DNA from: Rattus norvegicus | Taxonomy: Eukaryota; Chordata; Mammalia; Rodentia; Muridae | Assembly (NCBI RefSeq): GCF_036323735.1 | Contig: NC_086034.1 | Location: 11,461,001 to 11,525,000 of the forward strand | Direction of reading: 5' to 3' | DNA: 64,000 nt | Part shown: positions 33,376-44,776 of the stretch, in pieces | Numbering within the stretch: position 1 is the stretch's first letter | How the letters are laid out: each line of letters begins with the position of its first letter | Position numbers and translations under genes: made by a program | Notes under the pieces: generated by a model | Databases searched by the model: none | Told to the model about the DNA's origin: nothing | What the model saw: only the letters and a program-made list of their open reading frames with translations

Positions 33376-33955
33376 GGAAAGATTATGTGTGAACATGTGT
33401 TATTCTGTTTGATATTGTAAGATGGATATATGATGATGTACACTTATTCTAATACATAGACCTGTATGAATCTTTATATAAACTGTGAGTTTTGGTTAAT
33501 AGAATGTATCATACCATCATTCTAACATTGTTTTAGTTTCTTCTCTGACAAAAACAACTTCAGTTCACACCTAAAGTTTCAGTAGAACCAAAAGTGGGAA
33601 GTCAAGGCAGCAGGAGCTTGAAGCAACTGGTCACATCATATGAGCAGGGAGAAGAGAGCCATGTCCATGAGTGGGTGCTCAGCCAACTTGTTCCATTTTA
33701 TATGGTTCAGGTTGCCTGTTCCAGTAATCATGTAGGTTTTCACACTACAATGAACATAATCAAGATCACCCAGCACACTTATTCCAAGAGGCCCATCTCC
33801 AAGGTGATTCTAGTTTTTGTGTAGTTGACAATTGACACTAACACAAATTTTCAAACTAGATGATTGAGAAGTTAAGATAGTATATAGATGTCATTAATGA
33901 AGATATGAGAATGACAAATCAGAACATGAAAGCAGGTTGACTGATACAAGACAAC
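33376..33955. other. no gene recognised; AT-rich
   Basis: The 76-residue frame at 33594-33824 has no domain. Nearby sequence is AT-rich and unassigned. Confidence 0.4.
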
Positions 33956-34700
33956 ATGGAAATTCAAAATAAAGTAAAAAAGCCATCACTACCCATCTAA
34001 AAGACTATTTTTAAAAATGGGGTAATGATAAGATCAAGAAGAAATGAGGAAGACCTGGCGATATCTTCATACAATATTGGTAGGATGTAAAATGTGATGA
34101 CTGCCTCATAAAATGGTTTGGCAATTGGTTGAACAGACACAAACCTATGGTATATTCCCACAGTTTAACCTGGAGCACTCTGTTCTAGGATAATGTTTCT
34201 CGTCAGATTATTTGTTATCACAACTGTAACAAGAATTTTCAAATATTTTGTTAGGTATCTAATCACAAAATTTAACACCAAGGTAGACTAAAACCTATTT
34301 AAATATGTATTGTTATACTTCATGCCCAAAAGGTGTAGGATATTTTATCTCTAAAGCCAATTTCTTCCATTAGGAATAATGCTTTTTATTGAGAATGTAT
34401 ACTTCAGAAAAACTAAAAATTTGTATTTGTACAAAAATTAATTCATGAGTATTTATGACAATTTTCCAGATTGTCAGGTATGCAAAAGAGATGTTCTTCA
34501 AGGAGTTCAAAGAAGCTAAATTTTTATAATAGAATCTAACAAAAGAAGAAAAAAGACTCTTGAGAACAACATGGATTAATCTCAAAGGTACTGTGCTAAG
34601 GAAAGTCAGTGCCCAAGTATATACAGAGTAGCATCCTTTTGCATTGCATTCTTGAAGACAATGTTCTAGAAGCTTATAGTTGATTAATAATTAGAGATGG
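33956..34700 (+). mobile_element. ancient L1M-like ORF2 remnant
   Basis: 'atattggtaggatgtaaaat' (34073) followed by 'aatggtttggcaattgg' (34113) parallels the L1 ORF2 C-terminal region of ancient copies. The 34560-34700 part ('caacatggattaatctcaaa') fits the segment further downstream. All frames are destroyed. Confidence 0.5.
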
Positions 34701-36088
34701 GGTTAAGCATGTATTCAAATATTGTCAATGAAAAATGTCATTAATTTTTAAAATGACAAAAATGCCTTGGTAAACAACAATTTTACTTTTTTTATTATGT
34801 AGGTGGGGATATTAAAAATGTTTAAAAAATTAAGAAATCAAACTGATGTTACAGAAACAATACCCAAACTATATTCCTAACAGACAATTCAACAAGAAAT
34901 AAAAAATTTCCAGAATACAAAATAAATTGCAACTAGAACTTCAAATGTAGCAAAAAATAAAAATGTTTGAAAATGAAAGATTAACTATAAGGTTTGATTC
35001 ATACTTTTATTTGTAGAAAATGATATTTGACTTTCCAAGGAAAATACATTGCCAAAGTATTCAAATTCAGAGAATATATAAATGTAAAAATGTGAAAAAA
35101 CAATTATAGAGGGCTGTATGAATTTAGACACTAAATGTGAAGGAATATGCTTGAGTTTGAATGTAAAATTAGATTAATTGAGCTGTATCTTGAAAACATT
35201 GGTAGTAAATGTAGATCAGTCCACAGAGGAAATGAAAACCTCTAGTACTTAGAAACTAGTTGGAAAAACAAAGAATTGATGGAACAAACTGAAAACAACA
35301 CCCTAAAGTATATATATTAATTCAATCAGTGCCTGGTGAGAGGACTATTCTTTAAATATCTTCCTTTGGATACAAATACAGAACTCACAGATTAGGAGAC
35401 CAGGAGACATATCTATATGAAGGAATGGTCCACTTGAAATGATAGAAAATCTAAGATTAGAGCTGACAACTTACATACTACTGATTCAACTGATCACACA
35501 GTGCAGTGGTGAATCGGTTTGTCTCAGAGACCTAAGATACAACATAGACTTTGATAAATGAATCCCACTGTATCACAAATATACAGCTTAACCTCACTAC
35601 AGAGGGTAAGAAAGAAAATAACTGGACTCATTATCTTTAGGAAGCACCATTTTTTTTACTAGACAATCATGAAGCTAGCTAGGGTAGGAGGAATTACAGT
35701 TTCTGATATGCAAAAATGTCCCTCAAAGAAAGGCAGGTTTTCATCTTGAAACTACACCATACATATATAAAATATATTCAAAATAACATATGATTAGACC
35801 AGAAAACCAGATTTTTTTCTTTCAAAAATACTTTGAACAGGCCAGGGATGATATAAAATGACCTATAATGACATCTTAGTAGAGTATCTCAGTAAGACTT
35901 ATGTTTGAAAATGTATGCATAGATGCATGAACACAGACATGTCGTATCCCAAAGGAGAGAGTGTGATCGCTCGATCTATATTTCTAAACACATTCTGGGA
36001 TTCTCACAGTATTGAAATTTTAAGAGATAGATTAGAAAACATATAATTATGGAGGATGTCTAATACCATAATGCAAGGAGAGATCTTT
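34701..36088. other. no gene; AT-rich intergenic
   Basis: Very AT-rich with no exon, SINE or young L1 recognised. It ends at the TSD of the 6.8-kb L1. Confidence 0.5.
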
Positions 36089-36104
36089 AAGAGGAGACCA
36101 TGTC
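36089..36104. repeat. target-site duplication, left copy
   Basis: aagaggagaccatgtc, 16 bp, identical to 42944-42959. Confidence 0.95.
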
Positions 36105-37161
36105 TTAGTGTGTTCTGCCGGAGCCCAAGTACAGAGACCATATTTACAGCTCTCTGCTCCCAGACACCGTGGGAGAGAGACCCGACCGCCTGGTCAGGTG
36201 GGCACTCCTGAGGCTGCAGAGCAGAAGAGACCACCAACACTGCCCACCCCTGCCCACATCCCTGGCCCAAGAGGAAACTGTATAAGGCCTCTGGGCTCCC
36301 GTGGGGTAGGGCCCAGGAGCGGCAGGACCCCTGCCTGAGACACCGCCGGAACCTGAAGGAAACAGACCGGATAAACAGTTCTCTGCACCCAAATCCCGTG
36401 GGAGGGAGAGCTAAACCTTCAGAGAGGCAGACAAGCCTGGGAAACCAGAAGAGACTGCTCTCTGTACATACATCTCGGATGCCAGAGGAAAACACCAAAG
36501 GCCATCTGGAACCCTGGTGCACTGAAGCTCCCAGAAGGGGCGGCACAGGTCTTCCTGGTTGCTGCCGCCGCAGAGAGCCCGTGGGCAGCACCCCGCGAGC
36601 AAACTTGAGCCTCGGGACCACAGGTAAGACCAACTTGTCTGTTGCAAGAAGGCTGCCTGGTGAAATCGGGACACACAGAGGCAGAATTCCTCTAGGACCG
36701 AGCACGTCCTGTGTTTACCGGAAGTCCCACACACTCGGATCCCGGCCCGCAGCAGCTCTCTGCTCCCAGACCCCGTGGGAAAGAGACCTCACCGCCTGGT
36801 CAGGTGGGTACTCCTGAGGCTGCATAAGCTCCCGGAAGGGGCGGCACAGGTCTTCCTGGTTGCTGCCGCCACAAAGAGCCCGTGGGCAGCACCCCGCGAG
36901 CGAACTTGAGCCTCGGGACCACAGGTAAGACCAAATTTTCTGCTGCAAGAAAGCTGCCTGGTGAACTCAAGACACAGGCCCACAGGAACAGATGAAGACC
37001 TGTAGAGAGGAAAAACTACACGCCCGAAAGCAGAACACTTTGTCCCCATAACTGACTGAAAGAGAGGAAAACAGGTATACAGCACTCCTGACACACAGGC
37101 TTATAGGACAGTCTAGCCACTGTCAGAAATAGCAGAACAAAGTAACACTAGAGATAATCTG
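36105..37161 (+). promoter_or_regulatory. L1 5' UTR with repeated monomer-like units
   Basis: GC-rich, CpG-containing promoter region in AT-rich surroundings. The segment starting cagctctctgctcccagac at 36148 recurs at 36753 (period about 605). The second unit lacks the part corresponding to about 36219-36524. The pieces at 36525-36660 and 36828-36960 are therefore also direct repeats ('cagcaccccgcgagc', 'gcctcgggaccacaggtaag'). Rodent L1 5' UTR repeats carry RNA polymerase II promoter activity. Splice-donor-like 'acaggtaaga' occurs in both units. Minus-strand open frames here (36004-36948) are shadows. Confidence 0.85.
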
Positions 37162-38260
37162 ATGGCGAGAGGCAAGCGCAGGAACCCAAGCAACAGAAAC
37201 CAAGACTACATGGCATCATCGGAGCCCAATTCTCCCACAAAAAACAAACATAAAATATCCAAACACACCAGAAAAGCAAGATCTAGTTTCAAAATCATAT
37301 TTGATCATGATGCTGGAGGACATCAAGAAAGACGTGAAGAACTCCCTTAGGGAAACACAGGAAAACATTAATAAAGAAGTAGAAGCCTACAGAGAGGAAT
37401 CGTAAAAATCCCTGAAAGAATCGCAAAAATCCCTGAAAGAATTCCAGGAAAACACAATCAAACAGTTGAAGGAATTAAAAATAGAAATAGAAGCAATCAA
37501 GAAAGAACACATGGAAACAACCCTGGATATAGAAAACCAAAAGAAGAGAAAAGGAGCTGTAGATACAAGCTTCACCAACAGAATACAAGAGATGGAAGAG
37601 AGAATCTCAGGAGCAGAAGATTCCATAGAAATCATTGACTCAACTGTCAAAGATAATGTAAAGCGGAAAAAGCTACTGGTCCAAAACATACAGGAAATCC
37701 AGGACTCAATGAGAAGATCAAACCTAAGGATAATAGGTATAGAAGAGAGTGAAAACTCCCAGCTCAAATGACCAGTAAATATCTTCAACAAAATCATAGA
37801 AGAAAACTTCCCTAACCTAAAAAAAGAGATACCCATAGGCATACAAGAAGCCTACAGAACTCCAAATAGATTGGACCAGAAAAGAAACACCTCCCATCAC
37901 ATAATAGTCAAAACACCAAACGCACAAAATAAAGAAAGAATATTAAAAGCAGTAAGGGAAAAAGGTCAAGTAACATATAAAGGCAGACCTATCAGAATCA
38001 CACCAGACTTCTCGCCAGAAACTATGAAGGCCAGAAGATCCTGGACTGATGTCATACAGACCCTAAGAGAACACAAATGCCAGCCAAGGTTACTGTGTCC
38101 TGCAAAACTCTCAATTAACATAGATGGAGAAACCAAGATATTCCATGACAAAACCAAATTTACACAATATCTTTCTACAAATCCAGCACTACAAAGGATA
38201 ATAAATGGTAAAGCCCAACATAAGGAGGCAAGCTATACCCTAGAAGAAGCAAGAAACTAA
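37162..38260 (+). pseudogene. LINE-1 ORF1, broken
   Basis: Same start (MARGKRRNPSNRN) and end (YTLEEARN) as the open copy at 17006. A one-base gain in the A-rich stretch near 37240 shifts the frame. In the main frame, TAA at 37403-37405 replaces a Gln codon and TGA at 37769-37771 replaces a Gly codon. The RRM and C-terminal domains are otherwise recognisable. The coiled-coil region has a different number and arrangement of the REESQKSLKE unit from the other copy. Confidence 0.93.
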
Positions 38261-38319
38261 TCGTCTTGGCAACAAAACAAAGAGAGTGAAAGCACACAAA
38301 CATAACCTCACATCCAAAT

Positions 38320-41300
38320 ATGAATATAACGGGAAGCAATAATCACTATTCCTTAATATCTCTCAACATCAAGGGCCTCAACTCCCCAATAAAAAGAAAT
38401 AGATTAACAAACTGGATAAGCAACGAGGACCCTGCATTCTGCTACCTACAGGAAACACACCTCAGAGACAAAGACAGACACTACCTCAGAGTGAAAGGCT
38501 GGAAAACAACTTTCCAAGCAAATGGTCAGAAGAAGCAAGCTGGAGTAGCCATTCTAATATCAAATAAAATCAATTTCCAACTAAAAGTCATCAAAAAAAA
38601 AAAAAAAAGGAAGGACACTTCATATTCATCAAAGGAACAATCCACCAAGATGAACTCTCAATCCTAAATATCTATGCCCCAAATACAAGGGCACCTACAT
38701 ACGTAAAAGAAACCTTACTAAAGCACAAAACACACATTGCACCTCACACAATAATAGTGGGAGATTTCAACACCCCACACTCATCAATGGACAGATCATG
38801 GAAACAGAAATTAAACAGTGATGTCAACAGACTAAGAGATGTCATGAGCCAAATGGACTTAACAGATATTTATAGAACATTCTATCCTAAAGCAAAAGGA
38901 TATATCTTCTTCTCAGCTCCTCATGGTACTTTCTCCAAAATTGACCATATAATTGGTCAAAAAACGGGCCTCAACAGGTACAGAAAAATAGAAATAATCC
39001 CATGCGTGCTATCGGACCACCACGGCCTAAAACTGATCTTCAATAACAATAAGGGAAGAATGCCCACATATACGGGGAAATTGAACAAAGCCCAACTCAA
39101 TGATAACCTGGTCAAGGAAGAAATAAAGAAAGAAATTAAAAACTTTTTAGAATTTAATGAAAATGAAGGTACAACATACCCAAACTTATGGGACACAATG
39201 AAAGCTGTGCTAAGAGGAAAACTCATAGCGCTGAGTGCCTGCAGAAAGAAACAGGAAAGACCATATGTCAGCAGCTTGACAGCACACCTAAAAGCTCTAG
39301 AACAAAAAGAAGCAAATACACCCAGGAGGAGTAGAAGGCAGGAAATAATCAAACTCAGAGCTGAAATCAACCAAGTAGAAACAAAAAGGACCATAGAAAG
39401 AATCAACAGAACCAAAAGTTGGTTCTTTGAGAAAATCAACAAGATAGATAAACCCTTAGCTAGACTAACGAGAGGACACAGAGAGTGTGTCCAAATTAAC
39501 AAAATTCAACAAGATAGATAAACCCTTAGAGACTAATGAGAGGACACAGAGTGTGTCCAAATTAACAAAATCAGAAATGAAAAGGGAGACATAACTACAG
39601 ATTCAGAGGAAATTCAAAAAATCATCAGATCTTACTATAAAAACCTATATTTAACAAAACTTGAAAATCTTCAGGAAATGGACAATTTCCTAGACAGATA
39701 CCAGGTACCTAAGTTAAATCAGGAACAGATAAACCAGATAAACAACCCCATAACTCCTAAGGAAATAGAAGCAGTCATTAAAGGTCTCCCAACCAAAAAG
39801 AGCCCAGGTCCAGACGGGTTTAGTTCAGAATTCTATCAAACCTTCATAGAAGACCTCATACCAATATTATCCAAACTATTCCACAAAATTGAAACAGATG
39901 GATCACTACCGAATACCTTCTACGAAGCCACAATTACTCTTGTACCTAAACCACACAAAGACCCAACAAAGAAAGAGAACTTCAGACCATTTTCCCTTAT
40001 GAATATCGATGCAAAAATACTCAACAAAATTCTGGCAAACCGAATTCAAGAGCACATCAAAACAATCATCCACCATCAAGTACGCTTCATCCCAGGCATG
40101 CAGGGATGGTTTAATATAAGGAAAACCATCAACGTGATCCATTATATAAACAAACTGAAAGAACAGAACCACATGATCATTTCATTAGATGCTGAGAAAG
40201 CATTTGACAAAATTCAACACCCCTTCATGATAAAAGTCCTGGAAAGAATAGGAATTCAAGGCCCATACCTAAACATAGTAAAAGCCATATACAGCAAACC
40301 AGTTGCTAACATTAAACTAAATGGAGAGAAACTTGAAGCAATCCCACTAAAATCAGGGACTAGACAAGGCTGCCCACTCTCTCCCTACTTATTCAATATA
40401 GTTCTTGAAGTTCTAGCCAGAGCAATCAGACAACAAAAGGAGATCAAGGGGATACAGATCGGAAAAGAAGAGGTCAAAATATCACTATTTGCAGATGATA
40501 TGATAGTATATTTAAGTGATCCAAAAATTCCACCAGAGAACTACTAAAGCTGATAAACAACTTCAGCAAAGTGGCTGAGTATAAAATTAACTCAAATAAA
40601 TCAGTTGCCTTCCTCTATACAAAAGAGAAACAAGCCGAGAAAGAAATTAGGGAAATGACACCCTTCATAATAGACCCAAATAATATAAAGTACCTCGGTG
40701 TGACTTTAACCAAGCAAGTAAAAGATCTGTACAATAAGAACTTCAAGACACTGAGGAAAGAAATTGAAGAAGACCTCAGAAGATGGAAAGATCTCCCATG
40801 CTCATGGATTGGCAGGATTAATATAGTAAAAATGGCCATTTTACCAAAATCAATCTACAGATTCAATGCAATCCCCATCAAAATACCAATCCAATTCTTC
40901 AAAGAGTTAGACAGAACAATTTGCAAATTCATCTGGAATAACAAAAAACCCAGGATAGCTAAAGCTATCCTCAACAATAAAAGGACTTCAGGGGGAATCA
41001 CTATCCCTGAACTCAAGCAGTATTACAGAGCAATAGTGATAAAAACTGCATGGGATTGGTACAGAGACAGACAGATAGACCAATGGAATAGAATTGAAGA
41101 ACCAGAAATGAACCCACACACCTATGGTCACTTGATTTTTGACAAAGGAGCCAAAACCATCCAATGGAAAAAAGATAGCATTTTCAGCAAATGGTGCTGG
41201 TTCAACTGGAGGTCAACATGTAGAAGAATGCAGATCGATCCATGCTTATCACCCTGTACAAAGCTTAAGTCCAAGTGGATCAAGGACCTCCACATCAAAG

Positions 41301-42210
41301 CAGACACACTCAAACTAATAGAAGAAAAACTAGGGAATCATCTGGAACACATGGGCACTGGAAAAAATTTCCTGAACAAAACACCAATGGCTTACGCTCT
41401 AAGATCAAGAATCGACAAATGGGATCTCATAAAACTGCAAAGCTTCTGTAAGGCAAAGGACACTGTGGTTACACAAAACGGCAACCAACAGATTGGGAAA
41501 AGATCTTTACCAATCCTACGACAGATAGAGGCCTTATATCCAAAATATACAAAGAACTCAAGAAGTTAGACTGCAGGGAAACAAATAACCCTATTAAAAA
41601 ATGGGGTTCAGAGCTAAACAAAGAATTCACAGCTGAGGAATGCTGAATGGCTGAGAAACACCTAAAGAAATGTTCAACATCTTTAGTCATAAGGGAAATG
41701 CTAATTAAAACAACCCTGAGATTTCACCTCACACCAGTGAGAATGACTAAGATCAAAAACTCAGGTGACAGCAGATGCTGGCGAGGATGTGGAGAAAGAG
41801 GAACACTCCTCCATTGTTGGTGGGATTGCAGACTGGTACAACCATTCTGGAAATCTGTCTGGAGGTTCCTCAGAAAATTGGACATTGAACTGCCTGAGGA
41901 TCCAGCTATACCTCTCTTGGGCATATACCCAAAAGATGCCTCAACATATAAAAAAGACACGTGCTCCACTATGTTCATTGCAGCCTTATTTATAATGGCC
42001 AGAAAATGGAAAGAACCCAGATGCCCTTCAACAGAGGAATGGATACAGAAAATGTGGTACATCTACACAATGGAATATTACTCAGCTATCAAAAACGAGT
42101 TTATGAAATTCGTAGGCAAATGGTTGGAACTGGAAAATATCATCCTGAGTGAGCTAACCCAATCACAGAAAGACATACATGGTATGCACTCATTGATAAG
42201 TGGCTATTAG
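38320..42210 (+). pseudogene. LINE-1 ORF2 (endonuclease-reverse transcriptase), broken
   Basis: Full-length in extent (about 1,297 codons' worth). The endonuclease comes first (LQETHLRDKD; GDFNTP at 38763; SDHHG near 39012). The reverse transcriptase follows (39678-40547, with the FADD active-site box near 40490), then the linker (40571-41569) and the Cys-rich C-terminal motif (CWRGC ... HCWWDC, about 41778-41830), ending LISGY-stop at 42210. Lesions: expanded A run at about 38594-38609 with a frameshift; an imperfect 66-base tandem duplication at 39437-39572 that brings a stop at 39519-39521; a frameshift near 40530 with a stop by 40547; and a frameshift or stop near 41560. Non-functional, but all domains are visible. 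Confidence 0.95.
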
Positions 42211-42943
42211 CCCAAATGCTTGATTTACTCTAGATCCCTAGAACAAACGAAACTCAAGATGGATGATCAAAATGTGAATGCTTCACTCCTTCTTTAAATG
42301 AGGAAAAAGAATACCCTTGGCAGGGAAGGGAGCGGCAAAGATTAAAACAGAGACTGAAGGAACACCCATTCAGAGCCTGCCCCACATGTGGCCCATACAT
42401 ATACAGCCACCCAATTAGACAAGATGGATGAAGCAAAGAAGTGCAGACCGACAGGAGCCAGATGTAGATCGCTCATGAGAGACACAGCCAGAATACAGCA
42501 AATACAGAGGCGAATGCCAGCAGCAAACCACTGAACTGAGAATAGGTCCCCCGTTGAAGGAATCAGAGAAAGAACTGGAAGAGCTTGAAGGGGCTCGAGA
42601 CCCCATATGTACAACAATGTCAAGCAACCAGAGCTTCCAGGGACTAAGCCACTACCTAAAGACTATACATGGACTGACCCTGGACTCTGACCCCATAGGT
42701 AGCAATGAATATCCTAGTAAGAGCACCAGTGGAAGGGGAAGCCCTGGGTCCTGCTAAGACTGAACCCCCAGTGAACTAGACTATGGGGGGGAGGGCGGCA
42801 ATGGGGGGAGGGTTGGGAGGGGAACACTCATAAGGAAGGGGAGGGGGGGAGGGGGATGTTTGCCCGGAAACCAGGAAAGGGAATAACACTCGAAATGTAT
42901 ATAAGAAATACTCACGTTAATAAAAAAAAAAAAAAAAAAAAAA
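42211..42943 (+). other. L1 3' UTR with G-rich tract and A tail
   Basis: Contains runs of 4-7 G at 42786-42858, capable in principle of forming a G-quadruplex, followed by 'gtttgcccggaaacc' and a 22-base A-rich tail. The 67-residue frame at 42554-42757 recurs in the other copies and is UTR sequence. Confidence 0.88.
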
Positions 42944-42959
42944 AAGAGGAGACCATGTC
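42944..42959. repeat. target-site duplication, right copy
   Basis: aagaggagaccatgtc, identical to 36089-36104. Confidence 0.95.
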
Positions 42960-43079
42960 AGAAAGTCTCAGAAACCAATTAGAAAGCAACACTAGTGAGC
43001 AAAATTAAAAGTCCTTGAATGACCAAAGGAAAAATGATAACCTTGAGTAATTCCCCCGAAATGAAGTATCTTTCAGTCT

Positions 43080-43667
43080 ATTATTTAAATACTCTCTTAG
43101 TTAATGTTCTTTTGCTGTGAAGAAACATAAATCAAATCTTATAAAAAAAGCATTTAATTGAGGGTATGATTACAGTTTCAGAGATTCATTCCATTATCAT
43201 TATGGCAAGGAACACAGCAGCAATCATGTCCCTAGGTCTAGCATGGGTTTTTGAAAACTGCAAAGCCCATTAAACATGATGCATTTTTTCTACCAAGGCC
43301 ATATCTACTCAACAAAACCATACCTCCTCATTCTTCTCAAATAGGCCACTCCCTGGTAAACTTTCAAATCTATGAGACTATAGGGCCATTCTCATTCTAA
43401 TCACCGAATTCATGGCCCCATAGGCTTGTAGCAATATTATAACACAAATATGTATTCAGTCCACCTTAAAAATCCTCACAGTCTTTCAGTCTAAATGCTG
43501 TTTTAAAACCAAAGTTTGAACTCTTCTGAGAGTCATGGAAATCACTTAAATGTAACCCCCCATGGAAAATCAAAGTAAAACAGCAGATCACATACCTCCA
43601 AAATACAATGGCCCAGAATATACATTATCATTCCAAAGGTCTTGTTGCTATAAAAGAAGTCTCTAGC
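43080..43667. repeat. degenerate rodent dispersed repeat (left part)
   Basis: 'tgttcttttgctgtgaagaa' followed downstream by 'aaaaccatacctcctcattc' and 'aggccactccctgg' (about 43314-43358) resembles a high-copy rodent repeat. Orientation and family not assigned. Interrupted by the L1 stub at 43685. Confidence 0.45.
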
Positions 43668-43684
43668 TCTCCACCTATATTCTT
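43668..43684. repeat. target-site duplication, left copy
   Basis: tctccacctatattctt, 17 bp, repeated at 43909-43925. Confidence 0.92.
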
Positions 43685-43908
43685 TTTTTTTCTTTTTATA
43701 TTTTTTTCATTAACTTGAGTATTTCTTATTTACATTTCGAATGTTATTCCCTTTCCCGGTTTCCGGGCAAACATCCTCCTAATCCCTCCCCCTCCCCTTC
43801 CTTATCGGTGTTCCCCTCCCCATCCTCCCCCCATTGCTGCCCTCCCCCCAACAATCACGTTCACTAGGGGTTCAGTCTTACCAGGACCAAGGGCTTCCCC
43901 TTCCACTT
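43685..43908 (-). mobile_element. young L1 3' stub, minus strand (224 bp)
   Basis: A T-rich tail at the left, then the complement of the rat L1 3' UTR polypurine tract ('cccggtttccgggcaaaca' at 43756), ending at 'gggcttccccttccact'. Only the last ~0.2 kb of L1 was copied. The exact 17-bp TSD shows an independent insertion. Confidence 0.95.
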
Positions 43909-43925
43909 CTCCACCTATATTCTTG
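43909..43925. repeat. target-site duplication, right copy
   Basis: tctccacctatattctt, identical to 43668-43684. Confidence 0.92.
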
Positions 43926-44646
43926 GTAGGCAAAACCATGTCATTGTCCAAGCCAAGTCAATAGTGGCCCAAACCATCATGGTGGGATAGCTTAAGGCCA
44001 TGTGGCTGACATTGCCTCTTGTCATATAGCAAAGACCACAAAGCCTCTTCTAAGCAACTTGCCTTAAAATGGGTAGATGCTTTCCACACCTTACATTTTT
44101 AGAGGCACACCCAAACTAATTATCTTCAGGATATACTTAACTGCATCTTGCATCTATTAAAGCTTTTATATTTTGCTAACAATTACTTTTCAATATAAAA
44201 CAATCAAATATCCTGTAACAAAGAGTGATTACTACTCACTACATAATACCGTCACACTAGGTAGTCTTGAAATCTCCTCTGCCAAAACCATTAATCTAAA
44301 ACTTTTTGGTTTAACCTCAGACAGATTTTTAGGACAAAGGCAAAAGCAGCATAATTGTGTGCCACACTATGACAGCATGGTCTCTACGACAGTTACTAAT
44401 ATTCTTCTCTTAAATTTCTTGATCTAGGTCATCATAATTTACATTGTTCTCAGTACCACTGTCTTCCTTGTTCATTAAGTCCACTTTACAGTGTTCAACT
44501 GTTTTCCTAATCCAAAATTCCAAAGTACACATTTCACCAAAAGTAATATGGTTAGACCTGTCACATCAATACCTTTCTAATACCAACTTCTTCCTTAGTC
44601 ACTGTTCCATTGCTATAAAGAAACACTATGGCCAAGGCAGGTTTTA
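43926..44646. other. no gene; probable continuation of the degenerate repeat
   Basis: 'aggcaaaaccatgtcattgt' and the following sequence continue what precedes 43668. Frames at 44173-44647 have no domain. Confidence 0.4.
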
Positions 44647-44660
44647 GAAAAAGAAAGCGT

Positions 44661-44762
44661 GGGGTTGGGGATTTAGCTCAGTGGTAGAGCACTTGCCTAG
44701 CAACTGGAAGGCCCTGGGTTCGGTCCCCAGCTCCGAAAAAAAAAAAAGAAAGAAAAGAAAAA
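44661..44762 (+). mobile_element. ID SINE (BC1-derived)
   Basis: Head at 44661-44735 with intact A box ('tagctcagtggtagagc') and B box ('gggttcggtcccc'). The anticodon-arm region differs ('gcaactggaag'). A mixed A/GAAA tail follows. Exact 14-bp TSD gaaaaagaaagcgt at 44647-44660 and 44763-44776. Confidence 0.96.
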
Positions 44763-44776
44763 GAAAAAGAAAGCGT

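Larger units (their letters stand above)
36105..42943 (+). mobile_element. near full-length young L1 (6.8 kb)
   Basis: Plus-strand L1 with 5' UTR (36105-37161), ORF1 (37162-38260), ORF2 (38320-42210), 3' UTR (42211-42921) and an A tail (42922-42943). The perfect 16-bp TSD shows insertion by target-primed reverse transcription. Low divergence from the other young copies indicates a recent rat lineage. Both reading frames are broken, so the copy cannot move by itself. Confidence 0.97.

Noticed and set aside
36004..36948. 233-, 139- and 107-residue frames around the L1 5' UTR
   Set aside because: Shadows of GC-rich L1 5' UTR sequence; similar frames appear in the truncated copy at 16520-16964.
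39678..41569. Possible intact host reverse transcriptase gene
   Set aside because: It is the L1 ORF2 middle part; frameshifts at about 40530 and 41560 and a 66-bp duplication upstream break it.
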